Notes: generated by a model not told the origin, from the letters alone. A stretch of 64,000 nucleotides of DNA from Gonapodya sp. JEL0774 (GCA_027604505.1 JADIIX010000088.1:1-64000), one strand, 5' to 3'. Shown: positions 22,673 to 35,600, numbered from the stretch's first letter. Made by a program: numbers and translations.

Positions 22673-22915
22673 TTCACCGTAATAAAGTTGGTGAGAAGGA
22701 TGAGGGTTGGCAAGCGGACGAGTGTGGGAAGCAGTTGGTGATTCGAATGATAATGATATCTTTTGCAATCCAAAATACTGTCATATATTGTACAGACATT
22801 ATAGCATTTGAAAGAAATTGCTTATTTCAATGTTTGTGGTTTTGAGACTTTTTGTTGCTCGATTTGGAAGACAGGGTGATTCTCTCCACCGAGCCAGAAA
22901 TCCTTCCACATTACG

Positions 22916-23526
22916 ATGCGTCTCCCCAAGCCGCTCCTTGCTGCCGTCTTCTGCACTTTGGTGATGACTTTTGGGGTTTTGGTAACTCCAGCGCTGGGTG
23001 GTGGGTGCCTGGAAGGGAATCCGGTCACAGTTTCCAGCTGCTTCTCGAGGCAAGGTCGTCAGAAGGTCTCACACCGATTCCACACTTCTGTGCATTCTCA
23101 GCTCCACGCATTCCCGCTGCCGCCCCGAAGTCTCCGGTACAGCCGCGAGATACGAGACCAATTGATCCCCGTCCTGTGCCACCCCAAGGCCCTCACGAGG
23201 GCAACCCTATCCCGCCGAGTCATTTCAACGCGAAAACCTTACCAAAAGAGATGCGAACTCAGTTCTATCACGATCTCGGTCTGCCAAGCCGGGAGTGGAT
23301 GAGACCCGGTGAGATGGTGGATAGCAAGGGAAAAGTAAAGCTCACTGGGAGAATTGGGGGGAGATTCGACGTATGTTGACTGATTTTGCGATTGCGGTGT
23401 TGAAGTGCTTTTGTTGTTTGTGCTCATCTACTTCCGCACCACTGTCACACGGGAACTTCCTGTCAGCCTTCACAAGAGAAGGCATTTCTTGCGGAGCACG
23501 GATGGACCCACCACGACGAACTTTGA
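22916..23526 (+). CDS. Small ER-lumenal protein with signal peptide and C-terminal HDEL
   Basis: Three exons (22916-22997, 23102-23370, 23467-23526) give 136 residues in frame. The N-terminus is a classic signal sequence or signal anchor (MRLPKPLLAAVFCTLVMTFG, then VLVTPALA). The mature part is proline-rich at first (APRIPAAAPKSPVQPRDTRP) and then has a conserved-looking block (LPKEMRTQFYHDLGLPSREW, PGEMVDSKGKVKLTGRIGGRFD). The last exon encodes PSQEKAFLAEHGWTHHDEL and stops directly after HDEL, the fungal ER-retrieval signal. There are no cysteines in the mature part. I know no family for it. The first splice is the least certain; an extra small exon between 23041 and 23070 is conceivable. 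A soluble or N-anchored ER-resident factor is the inference. Confidence 0.65.
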
Positions 23527-23948
23527 TTGTTCACTAAGGACTGTTTTCATATCTGCTTAATCATCAATGTTACTGCATTTACTTTTCGATAACTTACTGT
23601 AACTTACCTGATCTCAACCAAAATACCAGTGAATGTCAATTTAATAATGTTATAGGCCGAAAGGTAGAACGGAGGGGGCGTTGTGAGTAGGGGGGAAGAA
23701 GGGGCGAGGGGGGAGGTGGTGGTGGGGGGGTGGAGGAGCTGTTGTGTATTATTATAAAATGAACAGATCTGTGGCCGTACATACACATCCAAAAACCTCA
23801 GCATTATTATTATCTGTGGGGATCGCTTCTCTCAGCGATTCAGGGTCATCTCGCGCTTAAAAACTGTTGTCAGTTTCTGCCAGGCTGGCTGGGGAGAAAC
23901 AGTGGAATCTGGGAGATTTCATACTGCCAACGGCACTGGGCCCGTGGA
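23527..23948. other. Intergenic region with G-rich tract
   Basis: 422 bases between two same-strand genes. Positions 23671-23737 hold at least five runs of four or more G on the + strand, including runs of 6-7, a possible G-quadruplex. The rest is presumably the 3' region of the HDEL gene and the promoter of the WDR44-like gene. Confidence 0.55.
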
Positions 23949-26900
23949 ATGATCATAATCGACCGCGTGATCCCCGTGGCGATGGGGGTTCATCCAGCAA
24001 CTCAGCTCGATGAATCATCTATGGTCACTATAGCCGGGTCAGACGCTGGTCAGGGCTCTGGAGAGATAGTCCGGTCTCCGTCAGTTGAAGCACCACATAA
24101 TGTGCTCAATGATCCGGTACAGACCAGTTTTGTGGATGCAAGCGGGTCAGCGGATTCTCTGTTTGCAGATGTAGATCTTTTGGCTGGGTTGGGCTTACAG
24201 CATGTCAGAGTCTCCGACCCCGAGCTCCGCCATATTCCGTTGAAAACTCCCCCAGCAGAAGGTGAGCTCATCTCATTCAATTCAATTCAGGAAGCTAAGA
24301 TTTTAAACCAAATAACGTAATGCAGAAATGGATCCTACTTCGAAAAGTTCTCTCATCAGTGGAAGGACTGACACTCAGAGCGCACTTCCGAACCCGATAG
24401 AACCCGTGCTGCCCATGGAGCAGGGACCTTCGCAAGCTGTGCGTCCTGCGGAAGCCACAGTAAGCAACAATGCGGTCACTACCGACGTCAGTAGGAACTC
24501 GCCTGTCCGAATGCCCGGTCTCCGAATGTTCCCAGGCGCCAATCGGCACCAGAATTCACACTCATTCGGAATCCGAAAGACGCGCTTTGACGAATCGGCG
24601 CCATCTGTTAAGACCTCTCCACCTCCTCCGCCTCCTCCGCCACCACCGCTTAATTCGCTCCAATCGTCACCTGTCCGTACAGCACCACAACCCTGGGTGC
24701 CACCCCCCCACAACTTGGATCCAACCTCCCCCATGCAGTTTCGACCCCTTCCTCCTCATTTTGATACTGCATCTGTCGTATCTTCTCAAACTCGAAGCAG
24801 AGCTCCATCCCAAACCAACACACCGTCTTCATCTCCACCACCTCAGCAGGCTTCATCCCGACGCACCTTTGCTGCCATCCTCCCGAGTTTACGAAGCACG
24901 CGCGGCAGTGCTTCTGCGATATCCATATCGAACTCTCCGCTGATGAATCGCCGCAATTCTTCCGTCAAATCGCAACCGACACCGGGGAGCGGCGACTTGT
25001 TCACGCGATTAAAGGAGAAATCTGCTTTGGCGGCAGCTGCTGCCACTGCCATTACGAGGGATTCAGATGGTCGCACCACCGCTGGAGTTGCTGGGGACAA
25101 CGTATCAATGCGTTCTGGAGGGTCGTCCAGTGCAGGTGGTGGCCCTTCCGTCATGTCTGGTCGTGACTCTTTCCGAACGCAAAATTCTCAGGACGTAGGA
25201 GGCAAAGGAAAGAACACCAAACAGTCTTCTGGGAGTTCGCGTCCGATTACATCCAACGCACCATCCAGAGCTTCGTCGGTTGATTTTCCGCCATCAGGTA
25301 CCACCTCGGGGCCCGCTGTAACGGGCGATTGGCACGAAAAAACCACGGGAGTGTCAAACGCAAGTCCTGTCAACCCATCTTCCAACCCACCGGAGCCTCC
25401 GCGCCCTTCATCGTCACCGGAATCTGAACCCCATCAAGTGATACCTCGCTCTCTGACTTATTTTGAGCTGCAAACTCCCCAACCTGCTTCAAGTCAAACT
25501 CCCGATGCACAAGAAATAGAGCAGGGAGATGTGGTTCCGCGTCGCTCACTCGAATCAGGTCGAACTGGTGAAAGTTCCAGCGCGTCCCACGGACATGGCT
25601 CGAAAACGAAGGAACCTGGGTCTAAACACACTATTAGTGGCTTCTTGGCAAAATTGAACATTGGGGGATCCAGCATTGCCAGCCGGGAAGATCTTGCATC
25701 AAAGCGCGGTCCTGTTTCGCTTGCGGTGCCTGGCCAAGGCTCCATGTCGATTACTCTCCCACTAGGTCGCAGTAAAGATCGAGAGCGTGAAAGGGAGAGG
25801 GAAAGGGAACGAGAGCTACGGGGATACGTGAAGGTGGGCGTCCATCACAAAAGATATCGGGAGTTGGACAAGTTGCTCTTTGTGCAAGAACTCAAAGGGA
25901 ACAGCCGCTCGAAGCCGAGTACCAACCGATGGAAAGGTGAGGTGGTGACTGTGAAGGTGAAGGTCAAGGTAACTAGATTCTAGCTCCTCACACTCGACAT
26001 ATTCATCCATCAGGATGGACTCCCCCATCACTTCACAGTAGTACCAGCAGTTTGCATCATTCGCCCATCGAAGGCAATTCTTCTCACCCCATGTCGCTCC
26101 CTCATCTCACAATCACCGGCGACGGAGATCAGAAGTTTGATCCTGCAGAGTCAACACAAAGCAATCACCATTCCAAAGCTGCTTCGGAGAATTCTACAAC
26201 TAAGGGTTCCCACGGGAAAGCGACCGGTTTGCGATTGTCTCTCTCGATTGCCTCACTGGCTGGTGGTGGTGAAAGTCGCTCCCCAAAGTCCGCGCGGTCA
26301 CCTCGCGGTGAGCAATTTCCCTCGCCGAGCTTGCCTGACATTTCCACCTCTCAATCAAAGCCGCCCTCGGAGCCCGTTTATGACTTTACGACACGCGTTC
26401 TTCCAACTGGGAAAGGAGGTGCATTCACAACCTTCGCATTCGCAGAAGATGACCCACACACTTTCCCAATGATGTTTTCTGCCGTTAGTAAGCCTGCCAT
26501 AGATGCAGCAGCTGAAAAGGAGGCTGCAAAGAGACTTGCTGAAGCACAGAGAATTGAGAGAGAAGAGGAGGGAAAGCGTGTGCAGACGGGTGTTGTGAGT
26601 GCTGGTGTGCATTGAATCCCCAGATGTCGGATGTCTTCTCCAATGCTTTCAATATTTTAGGGAGCGATATGGTGCATGCGATTCGCACCAGACGGGCGAT
26701 ATCTAGCCACCGCCGGGGAAGACAAGTTTGTGCGAGTGTGGGCAGCATCTTCGGAAGTAGGTGGGGAGGGTGAAACCATGAGCTTGAGCAGTAGCGCCGG
26801 TGGTAGCTCGTCGGGAATTGCAGGTGCTTCGAGGACTACAGCAAGTCCACCGACAGCCAAGCGAGGAGCATTTCGAAGCAAGAAGGATGGGGACATTTTC

Positions 26901-28244
26901 GGATCTTCCTTTTTCGGACCCAAACAAACGTCGAGGCCACCATCTCCAACTCCGTCGGCATCTGGGTCGATGGAAGGGATTGCTACTGTGAAGTTGCCCC
27001 CCGTATTCCAATCAAAACCACTTCGAATCTATCGCGGACACACGTCTGATGTCCTGGATCTGGCCTTCTCGCATAACGATTTTCTCCTATCCTCTTCTTT
27101 GGATTCCACAGTGCGATTGTGGCACGTCGCAGAAGAAGCCTGCCTAGGTGTATTCCATCACCCGGATGCTGTACCCTCCGTCTGCTTCCATCCAAATGAT
27201 GATAAGTGGTTTGTGAGTGGCTGCTTTGATGGGAAAGTCAGAGTGTGGAACATGCGCAACAAAGAATGTGTAGCGTCGGAGCGCCTGAGGAGTACGGGGC
27301 GTGATACCACTTCAGAAGCTGTCGCAGTCAAAGCAGCTTCGCGGACGGGAGTAAGTGCCGTACCGATGCGCCCATTGCACACAATCTGCACCGCTGTCGG
27401 TATGAGTGCTGACGGAGGAATGGTTATTGCGGGAAGTTTCGATGGACGTCTCACATTCTACGAGTTTCAAGGCCTCCGATACCATACGCAAGTCGAATTG
27501 ACCACCCAAGGAAAGGGAAGCAAGATAACTGGGATACTTGCATACCCGACAACGAGGAAGCTGAACGATGGTTCTGCGGCTCGTGACTCAGCAACCGGCT
27601 ATGTCACTCGAGATCCATCCGGCAACCTTCTGATCTTGGACCACAATCGAACTGGAAAAATACTCATCTCCTCCAACGATCAACGAGTGCGACTTATGTC
27701 ACTAACTGACAAGTCACTGGTGCGAAAGTATCACGGTGCGAAGACTGCGCAAGGTCAAACCAAAGCAGAGTTTGCAGGTGTAGATGCTGAGTGGCTTGTT
27801 GCGGGATCAGATGACGGAAAAGTGTTCGTCTGGAGGTGGGTATTTTGCTGCAGATGTGTCCCATGACTTCTATGAATATTCACCGTGCTCGGCATCCGCC
27901 GACTTGTTAGAACCGACCCTGCGCAAGTTGCAACACCCGGAAGCGTTTTTGGACGTGAAAGGGCTGATCGAACCGAGAGCTATGAAGTTTGGACAGCTAG
28001 TGACTCTCCTATTACAGTTGCACTGGGCGCGCCACCTGGATTGCGGACTCATTTGGAAGATGTGGGTTTGAGAGAGCCACAGGACTTTCGAAAAGCAGGT
28101 GCGGGAGGTATCATAATTGTTTGTGCGGACACGAAGGGAGCCATCAAAGTGTTTGAATGTGAACCCACATTACCCGGTGACGTTGAAAGTGAGGCTTCTG
28201 TTGCAGATAAGCAATCCATGTACAGCCTCGATTTTGCTAAGTAG
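23949..28244 (+). CDS. WD40-repeat protein, WDR44-like
   Basis: Exons 23949-24261, 24326-25936, 26014-26594, 26661-27835 and 27911-28244 give 1337 residues in frame. The N-terminal two thirds is disordered, with a polyproline run, Ser/Pro-rich stretches and an alternating Arg-Glu run (about 25782-25815). Before the propeller come HHKRYRELDKLLFVQELKG and, later, a Glu/Arg/Ala-rich helix. The WD40 repeats read GAIWCMRFAPDGRYLATAGE, DVLDLAFSHNDFLLSSSLD, VRLWHVAEEACLGVFHH, DKWFVSGCFDGKVRVWNM, ILISSNDQRVRLMSL and WLVAGSDDGKVFVWR. This repeat order and spacing match WDR44-like proteins, which in animals bind Rab11 and act in endosomal and exocytic tubule traffic. The role here is inferred from the family. 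Its stop lies 27 bases from the stop of the converging gene. Confidence 0.85.
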
Positions 28245-28271
28245 TACAGAAAGTCTATCCATGTATTTGTT

Positions 28272-31200
28272 TCAATTCGGAGCGAGGGGATCAATGCCAC
28301 ACCCTAAACCGTCTTTCCGTGCACCGGTGTGACCTTCCAAACTCAAAGAGTTCACGATCTTCAGGCCCCACGGGGGGGCCATATGATGGTCTCTTGGAAT
28401 CAAAAACCTGGGCGGCAGTAGAGATGTTTCGGACGTTGTTGTTTGTTTTCTTGCTCCCAAGAGTCGATGTTGTACGACAGTTCCGTCGCCTGCCACAGAC
28501 GACGAAGATGAGGCATCAGCGTCAAGAAGAGGTGATCGTCTTCCCGCCCCAATCAATGAGTCGATCCCCACTCCTGATGCCGTTCGGTTGGCGCTCCAAA
28601 TGGGAATAGGCATCACAGTTGGGTGTCCGTCAATGTCGTTGGTGAGGTTATCGGCGTATCTTGCCTCGAATTGAAGAAATATCTGTTCCAACACCACGCG
28701 GGCAGTTGTGTACAGTGAAGGTATGGACTCCCATGGAGCAAGCGATTTGGCAAGGGTGGACTCCGTGTCCAATGGTATATCGCTTTCAGACCAACGAAGG
28801 AATTTTGGAATTTGTCACCCCCCACAACGTTTCAATCGAACACTCGCACCTGACGTAGTATATGAAACGCGTATCAACATCAGGGTTCAACAAACCCACT
28901 GGCAAAACGAATCAGAGGCGGATCAGAGTCGGATGAATAAGAATAAGGAGGAAGGAAAGAGGAGGAGAAAAGGGGGAAGGGGAGGAGAAGAAAACTCACT
29001 CTGGATTGCCGTGACAATTCGTCGGGCGAAGTAAGACCCCTCCATTTCTAATCCGACTGCGTGGTAAAATCTCCGATAGTAATGAAGTAGTGGTCGATTT
29101 TGCAGTAGAGTTCCTTCCTGGTTTGTTACCCTTAAATGCACGATCCCCTTCTCCGTCCTATGTACGTATCTCACAACTCACGATTGTCAGTACGGGCCCA
29201 ATATGTACTGTGCGACCAGACATTTTAGCAATTTTCTGAGGGTCCAAACCAGCATTTGTAATGGGCGTGAGAATATCTTTGATGATAATGATGCCCACAA
29301 AAGTGAATGAAGTACTCTCTCGTCAAAGGAAGCATACGCTCACCTTGGGTCTGCAAAAGAACGTGCGTGGGAATTAAGATATCACCTCGCTGGCCAATGA
29401 GGCCACCAGCTTTCCCCAGAACTGTTTACAAACATAAACTTCAGATACCCGATGGTCCTCCAACCGCCACGTTTACCAACCATTAACAGATCGAATGCTA
29501 GTTCTGAACAAAATTATCAGACAGTGGATAATCTGATCAGTGCGGGATGATGTTGTGTAAGAACGATGATCCCCCCCCCCGCCCAAGAGAACCATGCAAC
29601 CAAGCCATACCTCTTCCGCTTGCCGCCCAAAGGCAAAATCGATATTAATGATTAGATGTCGTTTTTGTTTTCGTGAAGTGCCTCGGGAATGCTTGCAGGC
29701 AGGAATATCAACAAACTGGTCGTGCAAATCTGGATTTAGCTTCGATGGGTCAAAGAGCTGGAGACTTATTCCGGTAAACTCCTGCGGTATTTGACCCACC
29801 GGATGTCAATACCACGACAAAATGATGTCGATAAATGCAAACCGAAGTCAAATTGCTCCCACCTCTTCCACAAGAGTCCTTATCCCGGATGACCGCTCAA
29901 CCTCCACCCGTTCCTTCGCCAGTGCTGGATCTCTGAAATAAAATTGTGCTAGGATGTAGAGCAGATCTTGATCCTGCAGGGATGTGCGTGAAAGTTCTAG
30001 CGCGTGTTCCAATCAGAGATCGCCAGTACTTACTCCAACGGGGTTGGCCTCCACGACGTCCTTCTTGTACTTTCTACCCCATCCAAGTATTTCGTCTCGT
30101 CGTGCATGAAGAAACGGCGATAGAATGTTGATAACCGAGTGGGTGTTACTTGAGATAATGTCCACATCTAGGTCGGCCTCCGACCATTCCTAAAAGCATC
30201 GTCAAAGCCATGTTGTGTTTCCCGTCCAGATCTACAAAACAACCCAACCCACTCCCATCAAATCATTCGTAAGAGCCGCAACTTTATCGATCCATGCCTC
30301 CTGAAAATTCGTAGGAGCAGATTGCGGACAGTAAGGTGGGAATTTTCGAAAGACGCGGTTTACACTTTTCGCGTCGCTCACACTGATGTCAGCATCGTAA
30401 CTGTCCAAGGCTCGATCGACGAATACGGAGTAATCTCCATGGTGGAAGACAACATTCCAAACGTTCCACAGGGCGTCGTCGGGCCTAGAAACGCAGAGGG
30501 ATCAGAAAATCACCTCAAATATCGGCACTTGTTTGGGCAGTCATGTAGATCCCAGGTACGGCCACTTACCACATTCTTAAGAGCCCGTCTACATCCACCT
30601 CCCTCAACTTTGAAAACCCGGACAGGACCTCCAACTGCACATCTCTTGGTTCTCGTGTGGGCGCATAGGGTGTAGGCGGGGACGGGTTGGGACCACCTGC
30701 CCCTAAACCTTGCTTCCCATATATCCGGTCCACAGCATCTCTAAGTGCAACGATGGCTTCTGATTCGTAGAGAATCGCGTAACGGAGTTTCTGCAGTTCG
30801 ATTGTGTGAAGGCAGAGGCACGTGGTGAAGTCGAGGAGGTCGGTGGTGGCATCTCTGGTCCGACGAACAGACATAAGTCAGTCAATTATGAGATATCATG
30901 AGGTAACAGCACTCGACGTGGGTGAAGATATCCACACTATACAACCCACCTCAACAAAACGAAAATTTTGCCGTGCATCAAAACGATGGTAGTCCTCCTC
31001 CTCGCCGAGGTCTTCACATTCAACAGCACTGCTCGAGCTCCGAGCTCACTCACTGTTGGTGGCGGCGCGTCTGTGAGACCCGCGGGAGCGATACCAGGGC
31101 CCGGAGGAGCGTCGGCAGATGATGCCAGTGCTGACGCGGAGACGGTACTGACCCTTCCAAGTCCGGCGTTATAGGCTGATGTCACGGATTGGGCGAGCCC

Positions 31201-32181
31201 GTCCGAAAGAGAGTAGGCTTGGTCGAGTATGCCAAGCATCTTTGTTGACATCACGATCGTCGATACGGCCGTGATGTTTGTCGGCAGACGGCGAACAGCG
31301 TAGAGCTGTGATCAGGGGATTGAATTGACGAAGGAATGTGAGATACGATGGATGTGGTGTGGGGTTGAGGGATGTGAGGGCTGATGTGCGGGAAGCGATC
31401 ATGGGGTGACTTACCCACGCGCCTGTGTCGAGTTCTCCATCATTAACGCCGCCATGTACGGCACTACATTGGTTAAGCGCCATTCAGAAGGATTTCGGTT
31501 TTTGCTGGCCCCGAACCCCAAGATCCTCACGGTTTCATTTCTTTGTAATACGAGCACAGGGTCTTGAAATCAATCGTGGCGGAACCTGAATGGGCAGCCA
31601 AATTCGGAGAAAGACCGTCCATATTACCAGAGGCCGTGGGGCTTCGCGACGAGACGGCGAAGAAGAGGTAGGATTGAAATGCGTCGAGTGGGGCGAAGAG
31701 GTGCTGTCGGGTGCGCAGCATGCGAGCGAGGGCCACCTGGGGATTGTAGATATTACGCGGTCAATTCATCGTGTAGATAATGAGCAAGAGAGAAAGTGGG
31801 GATGGAAGGGTGAAGGACCTCACCGAGAATGGCAGCTGGGTCATGACAAGGTCAATAAAGACCTCACCCGGCATGACGAGCAGCACCACGGCAACATCCA
31901 TGCTGGGTATTCGTGAGTGAGCACCCGGAGAGGCTGCTTGTGCCAGAGGTGGTGCGGAAGACCTGGTGCCACCGCCGCTTGCGCTGCGGACTGCCGTGAA
32001 TGTTACCCGTCGAGGTTCGTTGAAGAGAGGTGCCCGGTCGCCGAAGAAGGTACCTGCGCCGAGGAGGGAACCTGCCTTTCTATGGGGTGTTGGAGAGGTT
32101 CAATGGCTGTAATGATTGCATGTACCAAAGAATCGCCTCCACCCGTTTTGTCTTACCCGTCGTGATAGTCACGGTGAACAT
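28272..32181 (-). CDS. Phosphorylase-superfamily-like protein with unrecognised N-terminal region
   Basis: Minus-strand multi-exon gene whose exact exon set I could not fix. The C-terminal half resembles purine/uridine phosphorylase-superfamily proteins: HLIINIDFAFGRQAEE, FGKAGG-like strand with LIGQRGDILIPTHVLLQ, and the substrate-site signature VGLEMEGSYFARRI, then NPDVDTRFIYYVSDIPLD and LAKSLAPWESIPSLYTTARV at the end. A middle part has helices (DLLDFTTCLCLHTIELQKL, EAWIDKVAALTNDLMGVG). The N-terminal part (possible start MFTVTITTG at 32181; PSMDVAVVLLVMPGEVFIDL; VVPYMAALMMENSTQAR; MSTKMLGILDQAYSLSD) is unfamiliar. It may be one long protein or two adjacent genes; a junction near 30862/30940 can be read in frame. 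Nucleoside or nucleotide cleavage is the family expectation, but the catalytic role is unproven here. Confidence 0.5.
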
Positions 32182-32609
32182 GGCCTGTGCAAATAATAAA
32201 CACATCTTTTGTAGTGTCACCTACAGAACGGCGAATGCACGAAAATTGGTGGTTTTGTGGATGATGATTGTTCAGTCACTCACCCTTCCGCGCGATTACG
32301 GCTCCAACGGGGTAAGAGACGAGAGAAGAAGCAGATGCAATCTCACTGTGGAAAAGGAATCGCCTGTGTCCAAGCCCTGTCAGCTCAATATTTATCAAAG
32401 TCGCGACTCACCGAAGGAGCGTTCGGGGCAAATATTTAAAGGGTGCAGTCCTGGCAAATGCCGCGCACTTGTATTCTGTTTCTGTAGGAGATGCAATCAT
32501 TGATGGGAGTAGCTCCGGTCCTGCTGGCATAGTTGTGAGGGGATATTGTGTGCAGCTGTGTGCGAAGACGGCACATGAACCAGTGCAATGCAATCACGCT
32601 GAAACGACG
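32182..32609. promoter_or_regulatory. Divergent promoter region of phosphorylase-like and RecQ genes
   Basis: 428 bases between the proposed start codons of two divergent genes. The RecQ frame stays open upstream to 32469, so a longer RecQ N-terminus is possible, but the ATG at 32610 is the one closest to the domain start. No other feature is seen. Confidence 0.4.
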
Positions 32610-35600
32610 ATGCCATTGCCATCAGCGAACACCGATGGTCCCAATGTGGATATCAGGGATTCCGCAGCGCTTGCCCGTCGTGCTCAAACAGTTCTCCGGG
32701 AAGTGTTCTCCTTCCCCGCATTCAGAGGCAGTCAACTGGATACTATCGTCGACGCTTGTCAAGGTATGTCAAACACCCATGTCTCCATTGGTTTCCCCCG
32801 TTTCAAATCTCTATTGCAACTTCCCGCTTTCAATTATCGTGATTTGTCCCCCCTGCACTCAAATCAACTCAAGGAAAGGACACCTTCACCGTGCAAGCCA
32901 CTGGGTCTGGCAAGTCGCTCTGCTACCAGGTTCATATCGGTCACGATTGAGGGCTCTTTTTCTTTTGAATGAGCGATCACTGATTCGCCTTTCATTCTTC
33001 TGTCTCACATGTGTCAGCTACCACCCTTGATCCTTCCCCACACCGTCGCCCTCGTTGTATCCCCTCTAATATCTCTTATGGAAGACCAAATCGCAAAACT
33101 TGACCAGCTTGGCGTACCCGCCTGTATGATTGCGTCAAATCAGTCGGAGTCGGTCAGAAGAGATTCGGAGCTGCGAGCGGTGGAGGGAAAAGCTGCAGTG
33201 GTGTACGTCACGCCAGAGAGAATGTAAGTCTCAAACGTTTAGAGAGTAGTGGGCAGAGTTGTAGTGCTGACAATGCTCAACCGATATACCCCCACCAGCG
33301 CACTGGACGGCTGGTTCCGCCGTTTCGCCGAATCTCTCCGTTGCAATGCGAACATTCGGGGCCGGTGAGTACACGCTCAATCGCACTAGTATTGCACGAT
33401 TCTCCCCGCTCTGTCTCGTTCCCAAAACCCGTGTTCCCAAAATAACTCTCAGGCGCCACACCGTCTCTCTCCTCGCCGTCGACGAAGCTCACTGCGTCTC
33501 TGAATGGGGACACGATTTCCGTCCCCAATACCGCCTCCTCGGCCCCCTTCGCGATACTCTTCCCGATACACACCCTCCAGTCGCCATCATGGCTCTCACA
33601 GCTACCGCCACGCCGCGAGTGCGAGACGAGGTGGTCAAAGAACTGAGACTGAACGGGGAAGTGAGGGTGGGTAGTTTCGATAGAGAAAATCTTTACTACG
33701 AGGTACGGAAGAAGGGTACCGAAAAGGAGCTGATCGATGTGGTGAGGAGGGGCGCGGAGAAGGGTGATGAGGGTGATGGAAAGCAAGGGTGGGAAAGAGG
33801 CGCGACGGTCGTCTATTGTCCAAGTGAGTCGATCACTCTACTGTAGCCTCGGACTTATATATCCCCCGCAAAACCGACCTTCGCCCTTCCTCCCATTCCC
33901 AGCCCGCGATGAAACCGTTGAGATCGCCGCACTCCTCTCCAGCAGTGGCATCCCTTCCCTACCTTACCACGCTGGTCTTCCCTTTCGCGACCGTACCGAA
34001 ACGCAACGTGCATTCGCCTTTTCAAAGTGTAGGGTCGTGGTCGCAACCACGGCGTTTGGAATGGGGATTGATAAAGAAGACGTGAGGCTAGTGGTGCATT
34101 GGGGAGTGGCCAGGGGAGTGGAGCAATATTATCAGCAAACAGGCAGAGGAGGAAGAGATGGTGAGTTAGGACAGTGTAGCTGACGTGTCGGATGTGTTTC
34201 GGGACCCTTTTCACTTTTGTACGACCCACTCCAAGGACTCTTCACCAGGTGTATCCTTTTTTACGACCAGGGAGAGCTCGGCCGGGCCATGGCAGTGGCT
34301 TCTCGAGAATCCCAGCGGGCCAGCACCTTCTTCGCTGATTTTCGCCTCTATGCCACATCCGGCGGTTGCCGCCGGCGGCATCTGCTCCAATACTTTGGAG
34401 AGAAACCTGATTGGTCGGATTGTGGGGGAATGTGCGACTCTTGCGTGGCAGCCGCAGCTGCATCGACGGGATCTGCTAGTGGGGTCACAGCGTCGTCGTT
34501 GCGTCGGGATGTCTCGGCACATGCGTACCTTCTGATTTCTACCGTGAGGGACACTGGGAATCGGTTCGGGATGAGGATGCCCATCGACGTTCTCCGTGGG
34601 AAAGCATCCAAGAGAGTCGAAGATGCCGTACGTGGCCGCGTTGTTCCAGCTGCAGGTAAAGGATCCGGGTTGTCGCAGGAGACGTGGGACTTCCTGTTTG
34701 CGGCGTTACAGAACCAAGGTCTGCTCGAAGCCAAAGCCGTGAACACAATGTCCAAGTTCAGAAATCAGGTGTATCAGGTATCCGCCAAGGGACGATTGTA
34801 CCATGACCATTTCACACGATCTGGCGCTTCCGTTTTGGTCCTGAAAGAGCCGCCACCTGCTACCCCAGTCCTGCCAGCAGGAAGCCCACGGCTGTGGGTG
34901 GACGTGCCCACCTGGTTCATCGAGCAAGAACGTGTCGCAGCGGAAAAGTCTCGTCTGTCGACATCTTCAGACGGGGGACTTCTCGTCCGTGTGACAAAGG
35001 CCATCGCACGCGGGCGCACATCCACAGCAGCATTTAACCTTTCCGCTCAACTCACAGCTGCGGAATTTGAGCTGTTGGCAAAGCTGACGGAAGTGACACG
35101 GGAAATTGCTGAGAGGGAACTCAACGGACTCAACCCGGAATTCGTATTCTCGTCGGTGGTGCTAAGGGGAATCGCAAGGAGGAGACCAGGATCGATTGAG
35201 ACATTCTCAAGGTGCGAGGGTGTGGGACAATATAAGGGCGAAAGGTAAGGTCAATGCACTTGATTGAATGGCGCTTGAAACTCTAACAATAGTTTCTGCT
35301 GGTTTCCAATGGCAGATATGGATCATCATTTGTCCCCGTTATCACACGAGTATCCGAATCATTAAATCTTCCTCTTGACATGAGGCTTCCGGGTGATCCG
35401 GAAGATGAGGTTGACGACGATTCTGATGATGTAACAACAAGGCAACTGCAGATCGAGAATCTTTTTGAGTCAGAAGCGTTTTTGGGCCTTGGTGCCCTTA
35501 CTAAGCAGTACTTCCGCTTATGGTATGACGGTAAAACGATGGAAGGTCGGTGGGTCTGAGTCTGCATCCTGCGATCACGGAACGTTGAGTGTCCAAAATT

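Noticed and set aside
24470-24943. His/Leu/Arg-rich 157-residue frame
   Set aside because: Frame-shifted shadow of the Pro/Ser-rich region of the WDR44-like gene.
31917-32165. Cysteine-rich 82-residue open frame (+)
   Set aside because: It is antisense to an exon of the phosphorylase-like gene, and the cysteines come from its codon pattern; no ATG context or partner exon supports it.
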